Origin: Rhodospirillum sp. UBA1311
GTDB taxonomy: Bacteria > Pseudomonadota > Alphaproteobacteria > Rhodospirillales > Rhodospirillaceae
Reading direction: 5' to 3'
Length of the DNA: 17,115 bases
Assembly (NCBI GenBank): GCA_002307145.1
Contig: DBTR01000075.1
Location: forward strand, 23,137 to 40,251
This document shows, one piece after another, positions 1 through 6,923 of this stretch. The notes beneath the pieces were generated by a model. That model saw only the letters and a list, made by a program, of their open reading frames with translations. It was not told the origin of the DNA and ran no database searches. Within the stretch, counting starts at the first letter, position 1; every line of letters starts with the position of its first letter. The position numbers were made by a program, and so were the translations under genes.

Positions 1-220
1 TCTCGGCGCAATCGCCGCCCTGGAGGAGGAAGGCATGCCCCTCCGCCACGTCGGCAAGCGACCGCTTGAGGCTGCGCGCCTCACCGGCGAACACCAGCGG
101 CGGATAGTTGCGCAGCTTGGTTTCGACGCGCGCCAGGGCGTCCGCGTCCGGATAATCCGGCATCTGCACGAGCGGGCGTGCGCGCCAGGATTCGGGGGTC
201 CAGTTGGTGGTCTCGGCCAT
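1..220 (-). CDS. Class II 3-deoxy-7-phosphoheptulonate (DAHP) synthase, N-terminal part, cut by window edge
   Basis: First 73 residues of a class II DAHP synthase, the cytoplasmic enzyme that condenses phosphoenolpyruvate and erythrose 4-phosphate in the first step of the shikimate (aromatic amino acid) pathway. The translation starts MAETTNWTPESWRARP and contains two hallmarks of the class II (plant/Mycobacterium-type) family: NYPPLVFAGEAR at about residues 39-50 and LLQGGDCAE at 65-73. Cys71 corresponds to the metal-binding cysteine of the family. The ATG at 220-218 is preceded on the minus strand by a GAGG ribosome-binding site and gives the usual short N-terminus. The C-terminal roughly 85% lies outside the window, so I cannot say whether the gene is intact. 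Symbols aroF, aroG and aroH are all used for this class, so none is assigned. Confidence 0.93.
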   Translation of the reverse strand, partial: MAETTNWTPESWRARPLVQMPDYPDADALARVETKLRNYPPLVFAGEARSLKRSLADVAEGHAFLLQGGDCAE

Positions 221-302
221 TGGCCTCAATTCTCCCTCGGGATGATCCGCCGATCGCGAGAAACGCGGAAATCGCGCCGCGCCAGCCGAAATCGGACCAT
301 CC

Positions 303-331
303 CATATACCCGCAATCCCGGGCGATGAAAA
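303..331 (-). promoter_or_regulatory. Candidate sigma70-type promoter for the DAHP synthase gene
   Basis: Reading the minus strand, TTTTCA (331-326, four of six matches to TTGACA) is separated by exactly 17 nt from TATATG (308-303, four of six matches to TATAAT). A start site near 296 would leave a leader of about 75 nt before the ATG at 220. The -35 element lies in the loop of the inverted repeat at 319-344. This is pattern matching only; both hexamers are imperfect. Confidence 0.3.
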
Positions 332-344
332 CCCTCTTCGCCCG
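319..344 (-). terminator. Inverted repeat downstream of the small secreted gene, weak terminator-like hairpin
   Basis: Perfect 7-bp arms CGGGCGA (319-325) and TCGCCCG (338-344) surround a 12-nt loop, 27 nt beyond the stop of the minus-strand gene that ends at 372. The position suits transcript-end formation or 3' stabilisation, but no T-run follows on the minus strand, so Rho-independent termination is doubtful. The rest of 221-371 shows nothing else beyond the candidate promoter. Confidence 0.3.
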
Positions 345-371
345 CGACGCCCCAGGTTGTGCGCTCGAACG

Positions 372-704
372 TCAGTTCTGATTCGGGTAGGTATGCTTGG
401 TGTTGGCCGGAGCGTTCTCGATCTTCTCTTCCACCCACGGCTTGGCGGCGTTGTACTGCTTCTTGGTCCAGTCGGCGCTCTTGTCGTAGATGATCTCGCT
501 GTCGCACGCGGCCTTCTTCGCCACGCACTTCGCCGAGCATCCGGCGTAGGAGAAGCTGTGCTTGGGATCGGCGGCGTTGCAGGCCGCGTCGCAAGTCTTG
601 GATTCCGCCGTGCATTGCGCGGCGGTCGGGGTTTGCGCCTGGGCGACGCTGCCGAACCCGGTCAACAGGGCCGCAACGGCGAGAGCGCCAAGAAGAGTTC
701 GCAT
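372..704 (-). CDS. Small secreted six-cysteine protein with twin CX3C motif (unknown function)
   Basis: A 110-residue protein I do not recognise. Residues 1-23 form a clear Sec signal peptide (charged MRT start, hydrophobic LLGALAVAALLTG core, AQA cleavage site). The mature part is alanine/lysine-rich and probably helical. Its six cysteines, at 31, 38, 42, 56, 60 and 67, have spacing 6-3-13-3-6, that is two CX3C motifs with an outer cysteine at equal distance on each side. That symmetry suggests a helical hairpin clamped by disulfides, formed after export. The C-terminal tail is polar (KPWVEEKIENAPANTK). The ATG at 704 is preferred over one at 731, because it sits directly before the signal peptide and has a GGA-type ribosome-binding site, while the upstream ATG has none. 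It may be cotranscribed with ppnP (95-nt gap). The reading frame and export look secure; the function is open. Confidence 0.8.
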   Translation of the reverse strand: MRTLLGALAVAALLTGFGSVAQAQTPTAAQCTAESKTCDAACNAADPKHSFSYAGCSAKCVAKKAACDSEIIYDKSADWTKKQYNAAKPWVEEKIENAPANTKHTYPNQN

Positions 705-740
705 GGATGGTTTCCGTCTGGTCGAAGACATGGGCCGGTG

Positions 741-786
741 CGGAGGCGCGCCTCCGTCCCCGCCATATAAGCGCGGCGGACGGAGG
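741..786 (-). promoter_or_regulatory. Palindrome and overlapping inverted repeat between ppnP and the small secreted gene
   Basis: A perfect 16-bp palindrome, CGGAGGCGCGCCTCCG, lies at 741-756. Its right half also serves as one arm of a second inverted repeat: CCTCCGTCC (751-759) against GGACGGAGG (778-786), so two alternative hairpins share bases 751-756. The element sits 36 nt upstream of the secreted-protein ATG and 13 nt beyond the ppnP stop. A TTATAT-like hexamer (765-770 on the minus strand) lies in the loop. It could be an operator, an attenuator-like leader or a 3' stabiliser of ppnP; there is no T-run to make it a simple terminator. Confidence 0.35.
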
Positions 787-799
787 ACGCAAACCGCGA

Positions 800-1081
800 T
801 CAGCCGTAGATGCAGAGATAGGCGGCGTCGACCGCGACCCGGAGCTGGAACTTGGCGTTCGCCGGAACCTCGAAGCTCGCGCCGCGGGCGAATTCGACCC
901 AGGCGTCCGAGCCCGGCAGCTTGACCGTGAGCGCGCCGCTGACGACGGTCATGGTTTCCTTGGCGACGGTGCCGAATTCGTATTCGCCGGGCGCCATCAC
1001 GCCGACGGTGGCGGGCAGAGCCTCGCCCTGGAATGCGATCGAGGCAACCTTGCCGTCGAAGTAGCTATTGGTCTTGAACAT
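800..1081 (-). CDS. ppnP: Pyrimidine/purine nucleoside phosphorylase PpnP (YaiE family)
   Basis: A 93-residue protein of the PpnP/DUF1255 family, a single-domain cupin that phosphorolyses several purine and pyrimidine nucleosides to the free base and ribose 1-phosphate in the cytoplasm (nucleoside salvage). The sequence covers the entire family length (E. coli PpnP has 94 residues). It has the expected N-terminus FKTNSYFDGKVASIAF, the VMAPGEYEFGT segment, the central TVVSGALTVKLPG cupin strand pair, and a C-terminal half ending in VDAAYLCIYG. The start at 1081 is supported by GGGAG at 1089-1093 with 7-nt spacing. An upstream in-frame extension to 1222 is ignored because it has unrelated composition and overlaps the exporter gene. 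It lies 62 nt after the ABC exporter stop on the same strand, with no clear terminator between, so partial read-through from the secretion operon is possible. Confidence 0.93.
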   Translation of the reverse strand: MFKTNSYFDGKVASIAFQGEALPATVGVMAPGEYEFGTVAKETMTVVSGALTVKLPGSDAWVEFARGASFEVPANAKFQLRVAVDAAYLCIYG

Positions 1082-1143
1082 GCGGTTTCTCCCAGTTGGA
1101 AAGCGATGGGTACGCGATTCCGGCGCGGGCGTCGAGGGCGTTT

Positions 1144-3150
1144 CTAGCCGCCGACCAGCACCCGGTCGCGCGGTCCGAACGCCACCACCTTGCCACGGTC
1201 GAGCACCAGGATGCGGTCGCACTGGGAGAGCACGACGCGGCTGTGGGTCGAGACCAGGATCGTCGCCGCGCCTTTGCGCGCCGCAAGCTGGGTGGCGAGA
1301 TGCTGCTCCGCCTGGGCGTCCATGCCGGTGGTCGGCTCGTCGAGCAGCAGCACCGCCGGATCGCCGACCAGGGCGCGGGCGAGCGAGAGCATTTGTCGCT
1401 GCCCGCCCGAGAGGCCCGCTCCGCGCGGCCCAACTTCGGTCGCCAGCCCCAGTTCACCCTGCGCCAGCGCGGGCATCAGCCCGGCGGCGGCAAGCGCGGC
1501 TTCGAGTTCGCCCGCGCCGATGCCTTCCCGCCCGAGGCGCAGGTTGTCTTCGAGAGTGCCTTCGAACAGGCAAGGCTCCTGCGGCTTGTAGCCGATGTTG
1601 AGCGAAAGGTCGTCCGGGCTGATCGCGACGAGCGGCAGGTTATCGATCGCGATTTCGCCCACATCCGCGATCAGGGCCCCGGCAAGAATCCGGAGCAGCG
1701 TGGTCTTGCCCGCTCCCGGCCTGCCCGCGATGCCGACCATCTCGCCCGACGCGACGCGCAAATCGACGCCGTCGAGCGCGGGCGCGCCCTCGGATCGCAA
1801 GCGGCAGGTGACGCCACTCACCCGGATCGCGCCATTCAGCCGTCCCCGCGACCGCAGCGGGCGGGCGGCGGGCGGCGACGGCAGGGTGGCGTCCATCGCC
1901 GCCATGGCATGGCGGAGTTCGCGATAGCGCACCACGAGGTTCACCACCGCCGCCATCGACGCCATCGCCCGCGACGTGAGGATCGAGCAGGCGAGCAGGC
2001 GGCCGGTGGTCATCTCGTGCGCGTCGATCAGGTTCGCGCCGACGACGATCACGCCGACGTAGGCGAGATTGGTGAACGACGCCGAAGCGGCATAACCCAA
2101 CGCATGCCAGAACCGCGACCGCCCCGAGGCGACTCCCGCGCCGATGCTGGCGCGCCGCCAGCCGCGCCGGAGCGCATCCGCCACCCGGCCGCCGACCACC
2201 GCCTCGCGCGCGACCAGCGCGTCGGCAAGCAACGTGAAGCGCGCCTCCCCTGCCCTGCGCGCGGCGGCCTCGGCCTCCTGCATCGGCACCGCGAGCAGCG
2301 CCTGGAGCGCCAGCATCGCCGCGCCCAGCACCAGCGGCACCAGCACCAGAACCCCGCCGATCCACGCTACGGTAGCGAGGAAGAGGACGAGGAACGGCAC
2401 GTCCACCGCCGCCAGCATCGCGCTCGACGAAAGGAAGTCGCGGCTGCCGAGGATCTGCTTGTACTGGTCCAGCACCCGGCCGACCGAGGGCAGGTGCGCG
2501 ATGTTGCCGCCCAGCACCTTGTCGAAGATCGTGCGGTCGATGTCGGCTTCGCTCGACTGGGTGAATCGCTCGATCAACAGGGCGCGGATCGCGCGGATCG
2601 CGAAATCGAGCGCGATCACGATGCCGAGGCCGATGGTCAGCGCCCAGAGGGTCTCGGTGATGCCGTTGCCGACCACCTTGTCGTAGACGAACGCGCCGAA
2701 CAGCGGGAAGCACAGCGAGAACAGGTTGACCAGCAGCCCGCCCAGGAGAATCTGCGCCACCCGCCCCTTGTAGCGGCGGATGAAGCGCATCGGCTTCGGC
2801 ATGCCGCCCGCCTCGGCCCGGATCACCACGATCCGGCCGCCAAGCTCCCAGCCTTCGAGGTTGGCCACACCGACGCCGCGCGCGGTGACGAACCCGCCGT
2901 GGCCGCTGCGCAGCGGCACCCAGCCGCCGTCCGCCAGCTCCACCAGCACGCCGCCACCCTCGGCGTCGGGAATGTCGGCTCCCTGCAAGGATGCGAGCCG
3001 GCCGGTCAGTCCCTGGCCGCGCAACGCCGCGTCGAGGTCGCCGGGGCCGGACCCGCATTCCTCCGCCACCGCGCCGAGGCCGGCGAGCAACACCCCCAGA
3101 GCCTCGGCCCAGGGCCGCCCCAGGGCTTGCGGATCGCTAGTAATCGACAT
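1144..3150 (-). CDS. Type I secretion ABC exporter (permease-ATPase) with degenerate C39-like N-terminal domain; SiiF/LapB-like
   Basis: Inner-membrane ABC exporter of 668 residues that would power translocation of the RTX adhesin encoded just upstream. Residues 8-112 resemble the C39-like domain of T1SS exporters, but no catalytic Cys-His peptidase motif is visible, so it should bind substrate rather than cleave it. Transmembrane segments cluster at about 132-190, 245-290 and 350-410. The ATPase domain has Walker A GRPGAGKT (476-483), signature LSGGQRQ (580-586), Walker B VLLLDEPT (600-607) and the switch His636 in STHS; all look functional. Start: the ATG at 3150 overlaps the adhesin stop by 14 nt. 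It has only a weak ribosome-binding site, which suggests translational coupling. A longer frame to 3267 would run well into the adhesin gene and is rejected. It is the last gene of the six-gene secretion operon. Confidence 0.93.
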   Translation of the reverse strand: MSITSDPQALGRPWAEALGVLLAGLGAVAEECGSGPGDLDAALRGQGLTGRLASLQGADIPDAEGGGVLVELADGGWVPLRSGHGGFVTARGVGVANLEGWELGGRIVVIRAEAGGMPKPMRFIRRYKGRVAQILLGGLLVNLFSLCFPLFGAFVYDKVVGNGITETLWALTIGLGIVIALDFAIRAIRALLIERFTQSSEADIDRTIFDKVLGGNIAHLPSVGRVLDQYKQILGSRDFLSSSAMLAAVDVPFLVLFLATVAWIGGVLVLVPLVLGAAMLALQALLAVPMQEAEAAARRAGEARFTLLADALVAREAVVGGRVADALRRGWRRASIGAGVASGRSRFWHALGYAASASFTNLAYVGVIVVGANLIDAHEMTTGRLLACSILTSRAMASMAAVVNLVVRYRELRHAMAAMDATLPSPPAARPLRSRGRLNGAIRVSGVTCRLRSEGAPALDGVDLRVASGEMVGIAGRPGAGKTTLLRILAGALIADVGEIAIDNLPLVAISPDDLSLNIGYKPQEPCLFEGTLEDNLRLGREGIGAGELEAALAAAGLMPALAQGELGLATEVGPRGAGLSGGQRQMLSLARALVGDPAVLLLDEPTTGMDAQAEQHLATQLAARKGAATILVSTHSRVVLSQCDRILVLDRGKVVAFGPRDRVLVGG

Positions 3151-6100
3151 GCACGGTGGCCTGGATGACGTGGCTGGAATTGTAGATGTAGTAGGTGGTA
3201 TCGCCGACGGCGGAGCTGGACGACACCGATGAAGTCCCCGAGGTCGCAGTGGCGCTGGTCGAGACATACGACTGCCCCGAGCTGCTGATCGTCAGGACGT
3301 CGCCGCTACCGAGCTTCACGGTCAGGTCGGAACTCGCGCCGTTGTCGACGATATTCTGGATGTTGGCGGCGGTGAGCGTGAACGTGTCGGCGTAGGCGTC
3401 GGCGGTGAAGTCGACGACGTCGATCCCGCCGATCTTGCCGGCGGCATTGGCGACGAGCGCCGCCCCCGCCGTGTTGTTGGCGGTTCCGGTAAGCACCAAC
3501 GTATCCACGGCGCTTTCATTGGTATTGGCGGCGGCCGAGCCCCAGACCTGCAGGCCCGACGTGTTCAATTGGGCCGACGAGACGAGGAAGGTGTCCGCCC
3601 CCGCGCCGCCGATCAACGTATCCGCGCCGCCGCCACCGGTGATCGTGTCGTTCCCCGCGCCGCCGCTGATGCTGTTGTTCGCGGTGTCGCCGGTCAGGAC
3701 GTCGTCGTAGGCGGAACCGACGAGGTGGGTGAAGTGGCTGAGGGTCGAGTGGTACGCCATGCCGCCGATGGCGGTGTCCGCCGTCCCGGCAGAGAGGTTC
3801 GCGGTCACGCCCGCGGTGAGAACCGCGTACGAAAGGGTATCCGTGCCGCTCCCCGTTCCACCGTCGAGGACATCGTTGCCCGCGCTGCCGAAGATCGTGT
3901 CGCTACCGGTTCCGCCGTTGATGACGTTGTCGCCCGCACTGCCGTAAAGAATATCCGCTCCGCTGCTTGCGGTGATGTTCTCGATCGAGATCAGGTTCGA
4001 GGTGAAGCTGTTGATCAGCGCGGTTCCGGCTTCGAGGTCGACGGTAATGTTGACGGTGCCGAGGTCGCTGAAGTCGGCGGTGTCGGTACCGCTGCCGCCG
4101 TCGAGGGTGTTCTGGCCAAGACCGCCCTGCAGGGTATCGTTGCCGCCGAGGCCGTAGAGGATATCCGCGCCCGCGCCTGCCGAGAGGAAGTTGTCGCCGT
4201 TGTTGCCGACCAGAACGTCGTTGCCGCTGCCGGAATAGATGTTCTCGATGCCGCTGATTCGCGAATACGAGGTGCCCGAGCTGGTGTCGTAGCCGTAGGC
4301 GAAGCCGTCGTAGCCGTTCGTGCCGTTGGTCACCACCGACGTCGGAATCTGGCCACCCACCCCTGCGGTCACCGCCTGGGCGTAATCGAGCATGATCACC
4401 ACGCCGTTGTTGGTGGTGGTGGAATAGATCGTGTCGTTGCCGGAGCCGAGCGCGATCGAATCCGAGCCCGAGCTGAGGTAGACGGTATCCGCTCCGGTGC
4501 CACCGATGATCTGGTCGTCGTTGCCGCCGCCGTCGAAGCGATTGCCGCCGTTGCCGCCGATCAGGGTATCGTTGCCGCTGTTGCCGGTGAGGGTGTGGAA
4601 TGCCGACGATGCGGAGACGTCGAAAATATCGACGCCGCTCCCGCCGATCAGGTTCTCGATGCCGAGGAGCACGTCGCCGACCGCCATATTGTTGGCCGAC
4701 GTGCCGCCGGTGGTGGTGGTGGCGCTGGTGCCGCCGTCGACCAGGGTCGAGTTGCCGTTGGCGTCGAGGGTGGCGATGTGGCCGCGACCGTCGTTCTGGT
4801 AGTTGACGGTGTCGGAATCCGCGCCGCCGTCCATGGTATCCGCGCCGTAGCTCGCCCAGAGCACGTCGTTGCCCGCACCGCCTTCGAGGACGTCGTTGCC
4901 GTCGGCGGCGGAGCTGCTCGCGGTTTCGCCGTAGAGGGTGTCGTTGCCGTCGCCGCCCTGCAGCGTGTCCGCGCCGAGGCCGCCGGTGAGGACGTCGGCG
5001 CCCGCGCCACCCGAAATCGAATTCGCCGCGTCGGTGCCGGTGACGGTGTCGGCGCCGCTGCCCATCAGGGCGTTCTCGAAGTTCAGCACCCAGGCGGCGT
5101 CGACCATGCCGCCGCTGGTGACGCCGGTGGCGAGGTTGAGGGTGTGCGCCGCCGCGTCGGCGGTAAGGTCGATGGTGTCGACGCCCGCGCCGCCGTCGAT
5201 GGTCAGCGCGCCCGTCACGGTGACGGTGATGCGGTCGTCGCCGTTGCCCGCGTAGATCCGGTCCGCGCCGCCCATGCCGTTGATCGTATCCGCACCGTCG
5301 AGGCCATAGATGGCGTTGGCGCTGGCGTTGCCGGTGAGGGCGTCGTCGTAATTCGTGCCGATCAGGTTCTCGACGTTGGCGAGGGTATCGGTGGCCGCGC
5401 CGGTGGCGTGGCCGGTAGTGAGATTGGCGTCCACCCCCGCACCCAGGTCTTCGTAGGACACGGTATCGGTACCGTCGCCGCCGTCGATGGCGTTGGTGCC
5501 GCTGCCGCCCCGGATGAAGTCGTTGCCGCCGCCGCCGTTCAGCACGTCGTTGCCGTCGCCGCCGTAAATGCTGTCGTTGCCGAAGTCGGCGTTGACGATG
5601 TCGTTGCCGGTGCCGCCGATGATGGTGTCATTGCCGTAGCCGCCGGTGACGGTGTCGTCGCCGTCGCCCGCGTCGACGGTATTGGGCGTGCCCTGCGCGG
5701 GCAGGATATAGATCGCCGCGCCGTCGCCGTCGCTGACGCTGATGTCGGCGGCGCTCGATGCATCGCGCACCTGGACCTCAAGCGTGGTGGTGCTGGTGAA
5801 CACCTCGCCGCGGGTGTAGCCGGTGATCGTCACCGTCATCTCGAAGTCTTCGTAGACGCCGCTGGCGTTGCCGCTGCTGCCCGCCTCGTGGGTGTCGTAG
5901 ACGAGCTTGAACGACGCGGTGTCGTCGGTGATGTAGGTGATCGGCAGGGTCCAGGACCCGTCGGCGTTGTGCACCGCGCCGGTCGCCACGATACTGACGT
6001 CGGCGGGCAGGCCGGTGATCGTCAGGGTTTCGAGCTTGGTGAAGTAGCCCGAAATCTGGATCGACATGTCCTTGGCGAAGTGCCCGCTGCCGCCGACCGC

Positions 6101-6877
6101 GGTGCCGTCGGCAACGATGGTGTCGTTGCCCGAAGTGCCGGTGATCGTCTCGCCGGCGAACTGCCCTTCGTCGCGCACGCCGATGTCGTCGAGCGAGGTG
6201 GTCGCGCCGGAAGCGCCCGCGCCGTCGATCGTTCCGCCCGAGGTGGTGGTGCCGACGACGTTGCCGAGGCTGATCACCACCAGCGGCGTGAGGCTCACCG
6301 GATTGGGCGCCGCGCCGACGCCGGGCGCGGCGGCCGCCTGCGGCTCGTAGGGTTCGACCGGCACCGGATCGGCGGCCTTGTCGTGGAGCTTGTCGACCTG
6401 CTTCGAGATTTCCTGGACCAGCTTCTCGACCGTGGAATCCGAGGCGACGGCGAGCGGCGAAACCTTCTCGGCGCTGCTCTGGCCCTCGGCCTGGGCCTGG
6501 ACGGTTTGGGCGTCGACCGCATCCGGCGTCGGCTGGTCGGGGCCGTCGCCATGGAGGTTCTTCGGCCCCGAGCTGTCCTTCGGGTCGTGCTCGGTGATGC
6601 TGCTCATCACCGGAATCGACACGTTCGGCGTGTCGACCATGCCGACCTGCTGCATCAGTGCGGCGGCATCGAGGTTGCCGTCGCTGAAGCTCACTACCGG
6701 CGGCGCATCGCTCATCGCCTCGATGCCCGCACCGGGGAGGATATAACGCGCGCCGCCCTTGGTCTGGATCACCAGGTCGACGTCGACCACGTCGACCCGC
6801 GCGATGTCGGCGTGCGCCACCGGCACGCGGAAACCACCGTTGCTCCCCGGTTTGACGACGATCGCTTGCTGCGCCAT
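3137..6877 (-). CDS. RTX adhesin secreted by the type I system (SiiE/LapA-type role)
   Basis: Predicted surface adhesin of 1246 residues. The N-terminal region (1-70) contains VDLVIQTKGGARYILPGAGI, resembling the N-terminal module of type I-secreted adhesins. A proline/glutamine-rich linker follows, and 148-170 is a short charged helix with coiled-coil character. Residues 270-372 form a beta-rich domain of the kind seen in T1SS adhesins (NADGSWTLPIT, VTITGYT). From 402 to 1097 there are seven clusters of GGxGxDx calcium-binding nonapeptides (for example GGYGNDTIIGGTGND), separated by serralysin-like spacers such as GTDTVSYEDLGAGVDANLTTG. The last 100 residues lack RTX repeats, contain DTFTLTAANIQNIVDN, and end in an aromatic/hydrophobic segment (TTYYIYNSSHVIQATVHVDY), the likely uncleaved C-terminal secretion signal. 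There is no Sec signal peptide, as expected. The ATG at 6877 has a GGGGTAGG-type site. It lies 46 nt after the MotA-like gene. The role is inferred from architecture and neighbours; the bound receptor is unknown. Confidence 0.9.
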   Translation of the reverse strand: MAQQAIVVKPGSNGGFRVPVAHADIARVDVVDVDLVIQTKGGARYILPGAGIEAMSDAPPVVSFSDGNLDAAALMQQVGMVDTPNVSIPVMSSITEHDPKDSSGPKNLHGDGPDQPTPDAVDAQTVQAQAEGQSSAEKVSPLAVASDSTVEKLVQEISKQVDKLHDKAADPVPVEPYEPQAAAAPGVGAAPNPVSLTPLVVISLGNVVGTTTSGGTIDGAGASGATTSLDDIGVRDEGQFAGETITGTSGNDTIVADGTAVGGSGHFAKDMSIQISGYFTKLETLTITGLPADVSIVATGAVHNADGSWTLPITYITDDTASFKLVYDTHEAGSSGNASGVYEDFEMTVTITGYTRGEVFTSTTTLEVQVRDASSAADISVSDGDGAAIYILPAQGTPNTVDAGDGDDTVTGGYGNDTIIGGTGNDIVNADFGNDSIYGGDGNDVLNGGGGNDFIRGGSGTNAIDGGDGTDTVSYEDLGAGVDANLTTGHATGAATDTLANVENLIGTNYDDALTGNASANAIYGLDGADTINGMGGADRIYAGNGDDRITVTVTGALTIDGGAGVDTIDLTADAAAHTLNLATGVTSGGMVDAAWVLNFENALMGSGADTVTGTDAANSISGGAGADVLTGGLGADTLQGGDGNDTLYGETASSSAADGNDVLEGGAGNDVLWASYGADTMDGGADSDTVNYQNDGRGHIATLDANGNSTLVDGGTSATTTTGGTSANNMAVGDVLLGIENLIGGSGVDIFDVSASSAFHTLTGNSGNDTLIGGNGGNRFDGGGNDDQIIGGTGADTVYLSSGSDSIALGSGNDTIYSTTTNNGVVIMLDYAQAVTAGVGGQIPTSVVTNGTNGYDGFAYGYDTSSGTSYSRISGIENIYSGSGNDVLVGNNGDNFLSAGAGADILYGLGGNDTLQGGLGQNTLDGGSGTDTADFSDLGTVNITVDLEAGTALINSFTSNLISIENITASSGADILYGSAGDNVINGGTGSDTIFGSAGNDVLDGGTGSGTDTLSYAVLTAGVTANLSAGTADTAIGGMAYHSTLSHFTHLVGSAYDDVLTGDTANNSISGGAGNDTITGGGGADTLIGGAGADTFLVSSAQLNTSGLQVWGSAAANTNESAVDTLVLTGTANNTAGAALVANAAGKIGGIDVVDFTADAYADTFTLTAANIQNIVDNGASSDLTVKLGSGDVLTISSSGQSYVSTSATATSGTSSVSSSSAVGDTTYYIYNSSHVIQATVHVDY
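3587..5674 (-). repeat. RTX nonapeptide repeat region inside the adhesin gene
   Basis: In-frame GC-rich repeats encode seven blocks of glycine/aspartate nonapeptides. In gene order their approximate positions are 5468-5674, 5228-5305, 4835-5062, 4421-4648, 4085-4231, 3836-3964 and 3587-3706. Each block should fold into a calcium-bound parallel beta-roll outside the cell, where calcium is high, while remaining unfolded in the cytoplasm during export. The repeats are diverged at nucleotide level, which argues against very recent tandem duplication. Confidence 0.85.
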
Positions 6878-6895
6878 TTTCCTACCCCGTGGGTT

Positions 6896-6918
6896 GCGCC
6901 AGGGCCCCGCCCCGGCGC
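6896..6918 (-). promoter_or_regulatory. Hairpin in the only true intergenic gap of the secretion operon
   Basis: Arms GCGCC (6896-6900) and GGCGC (6914-6918), plus inner GGG (6902-6904) and CCC (6911-6913), make an 8-bp stem with one bulged base and a 6-nt loop. It begins 5 nt past the MotA-like stop (6924) and ends 18 nt before the adhesin ATG. No T-run follows, so it is unlikely to be a strong terminator. It may act in mRNA processing or stability, or set adhesin translation relative to the upstream genes. Confidence 0.35.
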
Positions 6919-6923
6919 GTCGT

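Noticed and set aside
1640..3058. Second long minus-strand frame inside the ABC exporter gene
   Set aside because: It is an out-of-frame shadow. The translation is rich in Arg, Gly and Pro, while the overlapping frame carries all ABC motifs.
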